Below, piece after piece: positions 14,496 to 27,200 of a DNA stretch of 46,395 nucleotides. Position 1 is the stretch's first letter. Each line of letters begins with the position of its first letter. The notes under the pieces were generated by a model that saw only the letters and a list, made by a program, of their open reading frames with translations, searched no databases and had not been told where the DNA came from. A program made the translations under genes and the position numbers. Origin of the DNA: a virus; the IMG/VR virus record IMGVR_UViG_3300023179_000174, positions 1-46,395 of that record; one strand, given 5' to 3'.

Positions 14496-15463
14496 TCTGC
14501 GTTGGAAATTTACAGGAAGGCTATGGGTTGAGTAAAGCGTTTGAGATGAATTGTCGAGTGTTTGAATCGGTTACTGAAATCATCAGAGTGCCGTTTGACA
14601 CGAAGTTAATGACACCTTCACATAACATTTACCTTTACGGCTTGCCTAAACAATGCTTGCGTTTTGTGCAACAAAACCAAGAAATTTGTCGCTCTGTCAG
14701 GGTAATTTGTAATTTGATTTGCGAAACCGACACCTTTGATCCGCGGTATAAACTACTTGAGCCATTCATTTCTGAAATCTGGACTGCATCTTCTTTCTGT
14801 GCTGAAGTCTTTCGAAAGGTTTTTAACAAACCTGTTTTTGTTGTTCCGCATGTTATTGATCATCCAACAACACAAATTGAAAGAACTTACACAGAGCCAA
14901 CAAAATTTCTCTTTATGTTCGACGGAGGTTCTAGGGTCCTTCGCAAAAATCCTTATGGCCTCATAACAGTTTTTAACCAACTTGAAGACAACGTCCAACT
15001 TAAAATCAAAACTAAAAACCTCGATCCGGTTTATCTTGAAGTCCTTCGTAATCACATCGAACGATCAAACGTACAACTAATTGAAGGTTTAATTTCTGAG
15101 TCAGACCTAACTGAGCTTTACAACAATTGCGACTGTTACATCTCCCTACACACGGGCGAAGGTTTTGGGTTAACAATCCTTGAAGCAATGTCGCATGGCT
15201 GCGCAACGATTTCCACTGCTTGGTCTGGAAACATGGATTTCGCTGAGCATAACTTTAACGTTGACTTTGACTTAATCCCAGTTGAAGATGATTACTTCCT
15301 TGGTAACTGGGCTAAACCTAAAATTTCATCTGCTGTTGAACAAGTTCAACGTTACTGTCAACTTTCCCCAGAGATGAAGTTAGATTTAGCGCAAAAATCA
15401 ATCGAAGTCTCTAAACGTTTCACTTTCGAGCAACTCACCTCAATCATCACCGCTCTTTTATGA
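14492..15463 (+). CDS. Glycosyltransferase family 4-like protein
   Basis: This encodes 323 residues of a GT-B enzyme. The C-terminal nucleotide-sugar half carries the E-x7-E signature (E223 and E231 in GEGFGLTILEAMSHGCA), a FLFMFDGGSRVLRKNP segment at the start of the second Rossmann domain, and NVQLIEGLISESDLTELYNNCD. GT4 enzymes are retaining transferases using nucleotide sugars. The N-terminal acceptor domain is short. Lying between tail genes, it may glycosylate a virion protein, or cell-surface glycans to block superinfection; both are inference. It overlaps its neighbours by ATGA on each side. Confidence 0.82.
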   Translation: MICVGNLQEGYGLSKAFEMNCRVFESVTEIIRVPFDTKLMTPSHNIYLYGLPKQCLRFVQQNQEICRSVRVICNLICETDTFDPRYKLLEPFISEIWTASSFCAEVFRKVFNKPVFVVPHVIDHPTTQIERTYTEPTKFLFMFDGGSRVLRKNPYGLITVFNQLEDNVQLKIKTKNLDPVYLEVLRNHIERSNVQLIEGLISESDLTELYNNCDCYISLHTGEGFGLTILEAMSHGCATISTAWSGNMDFAEHNFNVDFDLIPVEDDYFLGNWAKPKISSAVEQVQRYCQLSPEMKLDLAQKSIEVSKRFTFEQLTSIITALL

Positions 15464-16104
15464 TCATCTTTGCTTTTGATGAAATCATTGCAAAAGAATT
15501 TGCTAAGCTTTTGTCATTTCTCGATCACAGATATGTAATCCAACCGCTTCCTGTTGATCCAAACCGCGTCCCAACTTCTCCAGTTCAAGAAAAGCTTACC
15601 TTCATCCCTCATTACATCTATTACACCGCATCAGTAACACCAAGAAGTCTTTTCCTTTCTAAAGCTGACCCTTTTGGTGTTCCAACCTTTCTCCTTTTTT
15701 CTAACCCAATCACCGCGCTTTCATCTTGGGTTATTCACAATCCAGATTTTTTCTTGTTTCACCCCTGCGATAAACGTGACCGTTTAAAACTCAACCACTT
15801 TCTCCTTACGGAAGCAAAACACAACAAATTAAATGAACTCCTTTCACTTTACTCTGCTTTTGCTTTTCCTGTCTGGAGTCAATTTCATGCAAACATCTCA
15901 TTAAATGAGGCTTTTGAAGGCTTTGAAGGAATTGCAGATAAAGTGATTTCACATTTGAAATTAAGTCCGTCAAAAGCGCAAAGAAAAGAGTTTATTGCGG
16001 CGGGTGAAATGTTTATTGTTAATAACTTCATCTACGGTGATGAAGCGTATTTCTCTAAAAGAGGAATTGAAGTAATTAAGTTTTATCAAGAAAAAACAAA
16101 ATGA
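15460..16104 (+). CDS. Unrecognised protein coupled to the glycosyltransferase
   Basis: This encodes 214 residues with an ATGA overlap to the glycosyltransferase and to the next gene. The segment TFLLFSNPITALSSWVIHN (about residues 76-94) recalls the nucleotide-binding RNPxxRxxSxW region of sulfotransferases, and the overall helical distribution fits. The N-terminal phosphosulfate-binding loop is missing and no other motif is clear. A degenerate sulfotransferase or glycan-modification partner is a guess; the gene itself is secure. Confidence 0.65.
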   Translation: MIIFAFDEIIAKEFAKLLSFLDHRYVIQPLPVDPNRVPTSPVQEKLTFIPHYIYYTASVTPRSLFLSKADPFGVPTFLLFSNPITALSSWVIHNPDFFLFHPCDKRDRLKLNHFLLTEAKHNKLNELLSLYSAFAFPVWSQFHANISLNEAFEGFEGIADKVISHLKLSPSKAQRKEFIAAGEMFIVNNFIYGDEAYFSKRGIEVIKFYQEKTK

Positions 16105-16712
16105 GTACTTGGATTAACCCAAAAGATCCTAGGAATAATAATTTATTCCGCACACCAACGAATGCTTGGAAGGGTGTTGTACCAGCGTTGGCTGGAGATA
16201 ACAACGGTGGGTTTAGAACATTGCCACAAACAGGTAATCCTGATATGGCGATGTTGGCTAGCTTGCTTGCACAATTGCAAGGTAAAGGTGGTGGAGGTGG
16301 CGGCGGAGGTAATGGTGGAGCCAATTTTGGTTTTGAACGCCGTGTGACACCAAGAGACAGGGCCGAAATGGGAAACGAGATTAATTTGATGAGCGGTGTT
16401 ACGGATAAAATGGTCGGCGGCGGAATGATGACAGATCAAAAAACTGGAAAACCTGAAAATATTTTTGATCCTAGTACATCTGGTGTTTTTAAACCTGGGA
16501 ACAACGCGTGGGGATATGGAAGTAAAGGGTTTTGGCAACAACCACCAGGGTCAAAAAACAATTTTTGGAATTCTCCGTTTCAACCGCAAGGAATGGCACT
16601 TCCAGATGGAAGACGTCAGGGTTGGACATCAGATCAACTAGCTGCAAATGCGGCTCAACAAAGACAACAGCTTGTGAATGGTGGGTTGTCAAAAATTCCT
16701 GGAATTGTATAA
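16101..16712 (+). CDS. Gly/Asn-rich virion-type protein with NIFDP motif
   Basis: This encodes 203 residues. A run of eight glycines sits near residue 57-65, followed by blocks rich in Gly, Asn, Gln and Pro (GNNAWGYGSKGFWQQPPGSKNN). The motif PENIFDPSTSGVF occurs near residue 113; related DPTNIF and ENIF motifs are found in the protein at 17190-18227. The disordered composition and the place directly before the giant protein suggest a virion or ejection component. There is no enzymatic signature. Confidence 0.65.
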   Translation: MSTWINPKDPRNNNLFRTPTNAWKGVVPALAGDNNGGFRTLPQTGNPDMAMLASLLAQLQGKGGGGGGGGNGGANFGFERRVTPRDRAEMGNEINLMSGVTDKMVGGGMMTDQKTGKPENIFDPSTSGVFKPGNNAWGYGSKGFWQQPPGSKNNFWNSPFQPQGMALPDGRRQGWTSDQLAANAAQQRQQLVNGGLSKIPGIV

Positions 16713-16713
16713 A

Positions 16714-17178
16714 ATGAGACAAGATCCAATGGCTCAGTTGGGCCAAATGATTTCAATGATGGGTTCTATGCAGCAAATGCAGCATCAGAATCAAATTGCA
16801 CCGACGCAGTTACAAGCGGAGTATTTGAAAAATCAGCAAATGCAACAACAGATGGAACAACAGCAACAAGAAGCTCCTTTAAGAGAGTTGATGAACGCTG
16901 TTGCAGCGCATCGAGCGTTGACTGGGTCGGTAGTTGATGGGCATGAAATGGCTAGACCGATTACTGAAACCCCTGGGATGGAGAAGTTTTTGCAAATGCA
17001 TCCACCAGAAACATTTGGCTTAGATTCTTCTATGTATCCAACGTTAACAAAAGAAGAAATCTACAACGCGCTTATGACTAAAATGTCAGGCGGAGAAATT
17101 GACCCTGAGATAATGGCAAAGGCTCTTCAGTCCAAGGATCCAAGTGTAAGGTTATTGTTGGAACACAAGAAAAAGTAA
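16714..17178 (+). CDS. Met/Gln-rich helical protein
   Basis: This encodes 154 residues from the ATG at 16714; an earlier in-frame start at 16678 would overlap the previous gene. The N-terminal about 60 residues are a Met/Gln helix (MISMMGSMQQMQHQ...QMQQQMEQQQQ), and the rest is helical with short Pro turns. This resembles small ejection or scaffold-like proteins of podoviruses in composition only. No family was recognised. Confidence 0.65.
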   Translation: MRQDPMAQLGQMISMMGSMQQMQHQNQIAPTQLQAEYLKNQQMQQQMEQQQQEAPLRELMNAVAAHRALTGSVVDGHEMARPITETPGMEKFLQMHPPETFGLDSSMYPTLTKEEIYNALMTKMSGGEIDPEIMAKALQSKDPSVRLLLEHKKK

Positions 17179-17189
17179 CTTAAAAAGTT

Positions 17190-18227
17190 ATGGCAAAAGA
17201 TTCAACGAAAAGTAAAACTCTTTCTAAAGGAAAGAGAAAACGCGCACAGGATGCTGAAAACATCTTTGGTGCGCAAATGCCACAAGGTCAAACTACTGGC
17301 GAAATGGCAAAAGAGTTTTTTCCTGAGGCCCTAAAGTTTTTGCACCCAAGGTCGCCAGGCGGGTATATGAATCCGCAGATGACACCAGAAAGTGTTATTC
17401 GTGACCGGCAGATGCAGCAAGAAGTTACGAAGTCTGCGTGGGATCGTAATGCTGCGGAACAACAAATGGCAGATGAAGGCCGAAAGCAGTTTATGGCACG
17501 AAGGGCTCAGCGAGATGAAGCTTTTCGACGTTCACAAATTGCTGTGGATCCTAGCACAAATGTTTTTGAAAGAACTCCTGGTGCATCGGCGCCAAGCGGA
17601 GGTCGGATTAATGGAATGGAGTCAGCTGCTGCTATTGCTGAAGCTCAAAGAGCGGCGAATGAGGCTGGCGTGATTGATTCCATGATCCCGCATCGTGGTT
17701 ACCCTTGGCATGGAAGTAAGCCGATGGTGGATGGTGGACAAAGCAGTCAAACTGTACATCATCAGGGATATTTGGAACGGAATAAAAATAATCCGTTCTT
17801 TCAGCAGTACATGCAAAATCCTGAAATTGCTAACATTGCAGGAATTGAGTCACCTTCTGCTCAACCTACGTTTACACTTCCACAAGAAGATTCTTCAAAT
17901 GTAGAGTTGCCGGTGACCTATCAAGCACCTGATGGAACTGTACGGGATAGTGTAACACATAAAGTTGTGAGTGGTGGTAACACACAACAAGTGTTTGATC
18001 CAACGAATATTTTTCGTGGAAAACAATCACAGCAATCACAGCCGCAACAAGAAAATCAGTTTGATCCAACAAACATCTTTAAAGAAAAAGCCCCATCAGC
18101 CGCACCAGATACAGATTATGTTTTCAATTTGTTACAACAAATGATGCGTGGGATTTATCAAAAACAAATTACTGGTGGAATTATTCCGCGTACTGATGTC
18201 ACTGGTTTGTTGACTGAAAAACCATAA
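17190..18227 (+). CDS. Gln-rich protein with repeated DPTNIF motifs
   Basis: This encodes 345 residues. A basic N-terminus (KSKTLSKGKRKRAQ) is followed by ENIFGAQ, a helical charged middle, DPSTNVFERTPG and two copies of FDPTNIF(R/K) near residues 270-300. The repeated short motif, also present in the 16101 gene, suggests linear docking sequences for one partner, possibly the giant protein whose gene begins 15 bases downstream. No domain was recognised. It lacks a Shine-Dalgarno sequence. Confidence 0.65.
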   Translation: MAKDSTKSKTLSKGKRKRAQDAENIFGAQMPQGQTTGEMAKEFFPEALKFLHPRSPGGYMNPQMTPESVIRDRQMQQEVTKSAWDRNAAEQQMADEGRKQFMARRAQRDEAFRRSQIAVDPSTNVFERTPGASAPSGGRINGMESAAAIAEAQRAANEAGVIDSMIPHRGYPWHGSKPMVDGGQSSQTVHHQGYLERNKNNPFFQQYMQNPEIANIAGIESPSAQPTFTLPQEDSSNVELPVTYQAPDGTVRDSVTHKVVSGGNTQQVFDPTNIFRGKQSQQSQPQQENQFDPTNIFKEKAPSAAPDTDYVFNLLQQMMRGIYQKQITGGIIPRTDVTGLLTEKP

Positions 18228-18242
18228 TAGTTCTTTTCTTTC

Positions 18243-21200
18243 ATGAATCCGTTTAAGCCTTCTTTTCGACAAGTTCGTGATTTTTACGAACAACGCCCTA
18301 ATGAGTTTGCTAACTTAACGTTAGATCGTTACTCGCAGGAGATGAATAATGTCTTCTCCACGAGTGCTTTTGATGCGGCGAGTAACCCTTTTGGCAATGC
18401 GGTGAAATTCGCAAGTTCTGGATTGGATGACTTGTTGAAATCAACTCAAGCTACAAAAGTCTCTGGCGATATTGGAGAAACAATTGGAAGTTGGCTTGGA
18501 AGCCCAGAAGCAGGTAGATCTGCTGGTGAAGGGCTTCCACGCGGATTGGTGAATATGGCACCAATGATGACTGGACGTAGTGTTGGTTCAGTTGTCGGTG
18601 GTGGCCTTGCGGCATTTGGTGGGCCGGAGGCGATTCCTGCGGGAGCGGCAATTGGTGGAGAGATTGGTAACTGGCTTGGTTTGCTTGGTACTGGTTTGAT
18701 GTCTGGTGCGCAGACTTATGAACAGACTGACAACCCGCAAGAAGCTGCGGTTGTTGGTGGGTTGTCTGCTGCGACTCCGTTTATTATGGAAGCTGGTGGT
18801 GGTGCGCTAGGGAAACTTGCCGCACCGCTTACGAAGAGTTCTAAACTTGGAGACAATTTAATGCGTTACATTGGTGGACAACTTGCCGTAACTGGTGCGT
18901 TCACCACTGCTGATGCGTTATACCAAGGGCCAGAAGTGTTAACCAACAAGGATTACTGGGTTGGGCAAGCAGTAGGCCAACTTCCGTTTCTCATTGGGGA
19001 CCTTGCAACGATTCCGTTTGGAACGAGTCCGCTTCGCCCTAAAATGGAACCCAACCATAAGACGTCTTGGGAGCGTATGCAAGAAGATCCTGGTGCGATT
19101 TCACCAGAAGAAGAACAAATTCTTGCTCAAGCTGAAAAAGCACGTGACACCGCGGTTAAGACTGAACTTAAGAACAACTTGGATGAGGTTGAGGCAGATC
19201 GTTCAGCAGAAGAAGTCGATGCTGAGACGGACGAATTGAACCAAATTGCAGATGCGGCAAGGACGCAAGTTGAACCTATTCAAGTGGGAAATGAAAGTTT
19301 TAACTTGGATCAACTTGGAGAAGAAACAGATGTCGTAGAAGCGTCTTTAGTTCATCTTAGTGTAAGGCGTAGTGACATTGAAGCAAGAATTAGAGAAATT
19401 CAAGATCTTCCGCTTCAAGTAGAAATGAAGCGCAGATTGGATTTGCAATACAAAGCGGCAGTTGATCGAATTAACGCTGGTGTTGACCCAGCTACAAGAG
19501 ATCAAACAACGCTTGGAGAAGCTTTTCCAAAATTTGTCGAACGTGTTATTAATGAGTTCAACGTTTTACCTAAACGTGATGTTGATCCGGAGTTGGCTAA
19601 AATGTATGAAATGTTGACCGAAGAAGAACGTGGCACCGACAAGCAAATTGATTTTGAAGATAAGAAGTTTCAAAATATTTATGAGTTGCTTGGCGGAAAA
19701 CCAGTAGCCTTTTCCGAACAAACTAAATTTGCGCTTAACGGTCAATATTACCCGGACACTGTGGAAGGGTTTATTGATTTAGTCAACGAAGTTGGACTTC
19801 CTCCAGCTTGGGGTTTGCGTACACAAGCTTCAAAGCGTGCACAAGAGCTGGCAATGCGTTATGAGAAGGCTAAGATGGCAAGCAAGGGTGTTGTAACTGA
19901 GCCAACGGCAGAAACAGATTCCACCACCACACCTCCATCAGCAGATTTTGCTGACGCCACAATTGGAGTTCACGCAGAAGCAAATAAACTTCGTGCTCAA
20001 GTTGGGATTGATCCAATTGATGATTTATCAGTTCAAACAAGAATTGATGAACTTGTTGCAGCTGGACACAATCTAGACGATGCAACGGAGATGACTTTTA
20101 ATGCATTCTTGGCTGAGACACAAGATGCAATCGATGCGTCCGGACATAATGATACTGACTACGATGGGCTGCCTTTCGCTGGGTATAAAACCACTTACAC
20201 AGAAGAAGATCTAAAACCAAAAACGGAGTCAACGAAGTTTAAAAATTCACTTCGTAGAGATTACCGTCACCTTATGGAGCTTCGCTCTGTGTATGGTTTG
20301 ACACCACCTGCAAACATGCTTGGTGAAAAAGCTTTTCTGGCTGAAGCCGCAAAGGACCCATCAAACGCAAGAAAAAAACTTTTTGCTTGGAGAGATTTAT
20401 TTCATGCTCAATTGCGTGCAAAAGGGTTAAAACCGGTTGATAACCTTACGCAGTTAGCTATTCAAAATGTGCTACGCAAAAAAGCTGGGAATTACCCTAT
20501 TAAAAACGTCGTCAACGTCGAACGTTCTAACCCAGCTTCGATTGAAGCTTTTATGTTCGGTGCTGCGTACGATCGTAGAGCTGGACAAATTCTAGTTTCA
20601 ATCGAAAAACTTGCGCATATTTATGAAAACCAACTGTGGACAAAGCCGCAACCGCTCGATGCCAACGGTGCAACGATTCGCCCTATCCCGCTTGAGGCAC
20701 TTAACTCTCCAGAGCGGTTTATTGACTTTGTACTAATCCATGAAAACTCGCACGGATACCTTCCAAAACGCCCAACTGAATCTCGCGTTGAGTACGAACA
20801 ACGTTTGGTTGATCACGCCCTCGGGATTATGGGACTGCATTTTGAACCGCGTACAGCAGAGATTGCTTCAATCAAATTAGAAGCAGATAAACAATTTCCG
20901 CAAAAACGCGTTGTTGAAAGCGAGGCTCACGCTAGAAATCAAAACGAAAATATCGAAGAACTTGTTGCACGAAAAGGTGCAATTATTCCTCGGCACAAAG
21001 AACTTGAAGAATACAAAACACTTCAAGAAGTAAAAGATCACATTCGCAGAGAAATTAGCATTGCTAATTATCAAATTTCCAAGGCTGCCACGACAAAAGA
21101 ACGCAATGCGGCTGTTAAACGTTTGCAACGTGCTTATGATATTAGAAAATCTCTTGCTAAGAATCTGATTGCTGCACTAGAAACACATCCAAACCTGCGG

Positions 21201-24200
21201 CCGATTATCCTTGAACACCTTTCTGCTCCTCGTGGTGGCCTTGGGGTAACAAGATTTCGTCCCGGTAGAAACGAAACTCAAGTTCGCAAGGGGAAATTCA
21301 AAGCAATTCAAGGTGTACCACCCGATACGGAGCTTACTCTTGTAACTCCAGGTTGGCAAATCAAGGGACCAGACAAACAATTCGAGGTTCTCATTCCCGC
21401 AGAAGGGAGAATTGATTTCACTAACCCAAACAACAGACGTGCACTGGAAACCAAAGGAGACCTCTTTCCAGGTCTAACCGCAGCTTTCGAAGCTTCAAAG
21501 CGTGAACCAACAAAACCTCATCCAGATGTCTTTTCTTTGGATGACATCGAAGGTAACTTTGGCCCCTCCGCGCCAAAACCAATCACAAAAACGATTGACG
21601 CAATTCACCGCTTTTTAAATGCGCTTGATTTTGCTGGACGTAACCGCGCACATTTACCACAAGTTCACGAAGCGCTAGTTAAATACCTAGAACAAAATCT
21701 ACGTAACCTAGAACTAAACTCTCGTAAGATCAGGGATCAAAAAATCCGAGAAACATATTCCTCATTTGGTGAGAGAATTATCCGGAAGGCTTTAGAGATT
21801 GCTGAGCAGCAAATGTCGCTTGAGCAACAACGTGAACCGTTGCGTGTGCAGCAAGGTGAGGTGCTGGATAAAAGTAAGCAACATTGGTTGAGTCCTTGGG
21901 CTCCTGGAGAGTTGGTTGAACGATTGGAGGGAATTGGAAAAGAAGCTGGGTTTGGGTTTAAAGATAATCTAAGCCGAAGCGGGAAGATTGATATTAAATC
22001 CAGGAGAAGCCTTGCTGGGTTTTTGTTGGGAAGTTTACAAAAGGTTTTAGGAAAAGGGTTTGTGTCTCCTGACGTTGAGTTTTGGGTTTGGAGAGGAAAT
22101 AGTGAGAAAGCGATTAAGGGTCGCAGAGGAGAGATTGCGATTCCAGAGAAAGGGAATATCTTCTACCCGCTTGCGAGGTCTTTGCAGATTACGGATTTTG
22201 CTTTACGCCAACATCCAAGGTATGCGCAGAACTTCTTCCGTGAGCATGTTGGGTCAGAAAAAGGGATGTTGGTAACTGGACGTAGAGATGCAATCGCAGC
22301 ACTGGAGAGAATGGGTGTAGACAAAAAGGCGATTGATTATGTAAATCAAGTTTACACAGAAGCGATTCATTGGTATGAGCAAATGGATGTCGAACAGCGG
22401 TATGAAGAAGCTGGCAAGACGATTCCGTTTTTGAATGAAAAGTCGACAGAAGCACCAGAGAATGTTGCAGTTTTTGCACCGAAGAAAGAAGAGCCGAAGG
22501 TAGATGTTGCGCCAACCAAGAAGAAAACCGCAGTTGTTGACGAATCAGCAGACATGTTTGATTTCACCGCGGAGCCGGTGGAACCTTGGATGTTAGATCG
22601 AGCAAAAGAACGGTCAATTGAGGATTCTAGGAAGTATGCAAAAAACAATCCGACAAAATTAGCACTTGCTCGTAGGCGTGTTGATAAGTTCTTCGAAAAC
22701 TGGGACTTACGTCAAGAGCAGTTGATGGAGCATGAGCATGGTTTGGAGTCGTACGTGGATTATGTCATGCGGACAATTGGCTGGCATAAGAAGTACGAAG
22801 ATAGCAATGCGTTCGCTTTACAGTTGGAGTTAGTCAGAAAGAAAGTTGCACATTTGCTCTACGGGGAAGATGGGACCAAGATGACCTGGGATGCGGTTAT
22901 GCAATCCATTGAAGGTAGATCAGAAGTTCCAGTTGAACGAGAGGAAATGGAACAAACCGTTAATGGATCTAGACAACAACAAGTTGAATACTCTGTTGTT
23001 AAAGCGCGTTTTGATAAGTTAGATTCTTTGCTGAACGATGTTATGCAAGGAAACAAGTTTTTGCCTCCTAAGACTTTAGATAAAGTTTTTGAAGAGCACA
23101 AAGCACTTAAAGCACAACTTCAAAAAATTCAAGTCGGCACTGAGCAAGAAAAACGCATTCATCCTGAAAGTAAGATTGAAAATGGCTTTGATGAAATAAC
23201 CCTTGCGGTTCCGTTTGACGGAAAAGGGTACTTTATTGATGAGAACGGCAAAAAAATTACATTTCCGTTAAATGACTATGCAAGTGCCACTGCTTGGGCA
23301 GAAGCACATGGGTTAAACGAAGGTGATTGGGAGTTGTGGCGAGGTGGCTCTTTTGAAGGCGAAAAAAAGAGCTTTCTTATCTTATCACATAGAAACGCAG
23401 AGAAGTTTTTAAAGGGTACTTCAAAAGAGAACAAAGGAAAACGTGTAGGAAGTGCTACACCAGAACCAAAAACGTTATCTGAAAGCGTTCAAATTTATGG
23501 TGATCAGTTGTTTTCCTCTTCGGAAACAAAGGACAAAAATTTAGTTAATGGACGTAAAAAAGTCGTTGAAGCTTTTGTTAAAACTGGTTTGTTTGATGAT
23601 GGTGAAGTAACAAACTTTGATCAAATTCGAGAAAGGTATTTGCAATTCGATGAAGGGGATCGTGAGGATTTTATTGCGGCTTTACCTGAAGAATTGGTTG
23701 ATCAGGTTCAGAAGGATTTTACTTATCAAGCTGCACAACAAAGACAAGAAGACGAGTTTCAAGCTTGGAAAAAAGAACAAGAAACGCCCGAGCAACCAGT
23801 AAGCGCAGAAGATTTTTTACGTCAGCAATGGGAAGAAGCTTTTTCGGTTGAAACTGCTGCCGAAGTTAAACTTCAACCAGAAGTCGTCTCGCCCGAAAAC
23901 TTTAATGAAGATGAGAAAGCTGTCTGGGATCAATTGAAAATTGAATTTGATGGTGAACCAGTAAATATTCAACTTGTGCGTAACCCAAATAGTCAAGCAT
24001 TTGGTCGGTTAACAAAAAATGGCCTTCAGTTGTTTGTGGGACCAGAACATGTAACGTATAAAAACGTTAAAGATGTTATTCGAGAGGAGCTTGGACACAT
24101 CGTCGACACAGCTGCAAAAAGCTTTCAGGATTCGACTTTGAAAGCGGATTATGATGCAATTTTGGAAAGTGTACCCAACGATGCAAGAATTGCAATCATC

Positions 24201-27200
24201 GAGCATGTAAGTAAGACCTATGCGCCAGATCGACAAGCGGCAGAAGTTAATGCACGTTTGTTTGCAGAGGCAACAAAAGATATTGGAAAACGTCTTAGCT
24301 CAAGAGCAAATCTTCCTTGGTGGAAGAAAGTTCAAAGCTGGTTTAAGCGTGTTTATCAAAGGGTGTTTGGTGTCGTTCCTAGAGATGCAGAGCAACTGGC
24401 ACTGAAGTATTTGAACTATGCGCGTGGGTTCTTTATTAAGGATCTTGCAGGTAGTGATAGGTTAGCAACTGTACTGCGTGATGTTGAGTTTTTTGAATCT
24501 CGGATTGCTCCAGAGCGGTTGGATGTGAGTGAGTTGTCAGACGAACAAAAAAGTTTACTTTTTGGTTTATATTCATCTGATGATTCAAGTATTCTTCCAG
24601 TGATTGATCCAGAGTACCATGCAGCTTTGAAACAAGCAAGAAAATCGAATCATTACGAAGACTATCAAGTAATTGACACAATTATTAGCAATCGAAAGAA
24701 GGAGTTTGGATTAATTCAAGCTCCGATGAAATCTGAAACAAAAGACATTGCAGAAAAGTTACTACCTGTACTACAAGAAAAATTTCAAACACAATTTGGA
24801 CGAGAATTTCAGCTGTTATCTATTTCAGATTTTGCTGAACTGCTACCAGAGAACATTCGTCCTGAGATGGAATTTACTTCTGAGCTTGAGTTATCAAAAT
24901 ATCAAATTGTAAACAATACACGAATTAACGTTGGATCAAACTGGGGCTACACTTTAGAAGGTGCAATCAGAAAAACATTACAAAGTAATGGTTATGGAAA
25001 ATTCACCGTTGAGCAAATTTTACCTAAAATTAAACAAATTTATGAGCTTTTTGGTACACCAAATGTTCGCTTTGGTTTAACCCAAGATGCAGATAAACTT
25101 GGTTTTGCTGCACCGTTAAATGAAAACATGCTTGGTATTGCGTTAAATACGAAATTAGCAAGAATCGCACCAAGTAAAATGGCAACACGAATTGTTGCGC
25201 ACGAATTAACTCATATCACAGAATTTCTTGCCGCGGCAAAACAACTTCCCAAAGAAGCACAAGCTGCGTGGGATAAGTTTCTTGATTGGACTAACACCGC
25301 TTCAAAAGAAGACATCAAATCTGTTATGGATGTCTTTTATGAACTTGCGGATGGTGATACCGTGTTAGCCCAAACAAAACAAACAAAGAAATTTGTGAGA
25401 AATTATGCTTTTTCCAATCCTCTTGAAGTTCGCGCGCACATTGGTGAAATGTGGGCGTTGTCTATGTTAGGTGGAAAAGTTACAGAGTTTGGCCCTACAC
25501 GTGCATTAACTTTTGTCCCAAAAACAGTTGCGGATTGGATTCAAAACTTAAATCAAACTCACATTGATTTTGCTTCTGTTTTAAGTGAAGTTGATACAGA
25601 ACTGCAAGGTAGCTATAAAGGATTTAAACTTGCTTTTGACGCATTTACTTCTTTACAAAAGAACATTGCGGAAGCACAACAAATTCAAGAAAGCTATGAA
25701 CGTATGCTTCGAATTGGAGACCCAAAAATCGACTTTCAAAATCTTTTTCAAGAAGTTGGTAGCTATACAGCAAAACTCAAAACTACACCATTTGCTTTTG
25801 CGTTAAAAGATGAGACAGAAGCTTATCGATCATCCCCACACTTAGGTGGCTTCCCCATCCCAGGCGCACCAGGAGAAAAAGTTGGCAACAGCATAATGGC
25901 ACGTCGTGTTGGATCACTTATGTTCGAACGCATGGAAAATATCGCCTGGGCATACCCAGAAACCAGACCAATTTTTTCCTCTGTTCTGGATTTCCAAACC
26001 GGTGTGGCAGCAGATGCAACAGAAAACCTTGCACCGCTTGTCGGCGGCCGTGATGCCGCAACAGGGAAATTTAACGCCAAACCAGGCGACAAAACCTTTG
26101 AACGCTTCGCCCGTGTGCGAGATAATGCAGAAGTCAACAAAACTTTTTCCCTTCTTGCAAAAGAACTTCAAGGGCAACAACGACTTCTCCGCGGTGAAGA
26201 CCTCGGCGACACTCCAGCTGGACGTGCTTTTAGAAAACTAAACCCCTCAGACCGTGAGCTAGTTAACTCTATGATGGAGAAGACGTTGGAAAGTGTGGGG
26301 TTAACTCATGGGCATGTGGTAAGTAAGTTGAAGGAAGAGAATGTTAACTTGATTGCAACTTACTTGGGAAGGAAGTTAAGAGGAAAGTTGAAACATGCGG
26401 AGTTTAAAGGACTTGCACAAGGGTTAGTGGATAGTGTGGATATTTTGTTGGATCCAACTTTGCAACAAGGGAATATGGATATGGTGAACCTTGGGCAAGT
26501 GAAAGCGCAGTTTGATGCGCTGGAAGCGGGTGATGTGTATAAGAAAGCGATGAAGTATGCTACGCAGTTGATGAACAGTAGAGCAGAGGTTAAGAAGTTT
26601 TTTGCACAGAATCCGAATTTTGTAAGTTCTGGTTTGTTTGGTAGAGAACTGCAATGGAATGCACGGGATTTGTATAAGAGAATGAATAAATCCTGGGGTG
26701 GGATTTTAGAAAGATTGGATCAAGAACGGGCGAAGTTTATTGATGAGTTGGATATTGAAGATGTGTTAAAGGAAGATTTGAAGAATCGGTTTGATACCAT
26801 GTCGGAAATCGAGAGGTTTGCGACGGAGTTAAAAATTGGGAAGAAGGTGGAGAATCTTCAAGGGGCGTTAGATGAAGGGAGGAAGGAATCTGACGGTGCG
26901 GATGACATCTTTGCCACACATATGATGTATGTGAAGTTGTTGACTGGGATTAGTAATAGTCGTGTGCTGGATAGTTCGTTGAACTTTGCGTTTTCTGCAC
27001 CGGAGTTGTTAACTGGTAAGAATCGGATAATGGCAGATCAAATGCGGCAGCAGATTGCTAACTTCAAACATGCGGATACAAAAGTAGGATTGGAGTTGAA
27101 CAAAATGTTCTTTCAGTACTTCATGGGATTGAATTTATCTAGCCATGTGATGGAAGTGATGCAGCCATATTTTTCGTTTTTACCGCATATAATCACGCAA

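Noticed and set aside
14380-14535. Alternative small frame beginning at the ATG directly after the tail gene
   Set aside because: A different frame (14307-14495) ends in the ATGA overlap used throughout this operon, giving it better support.
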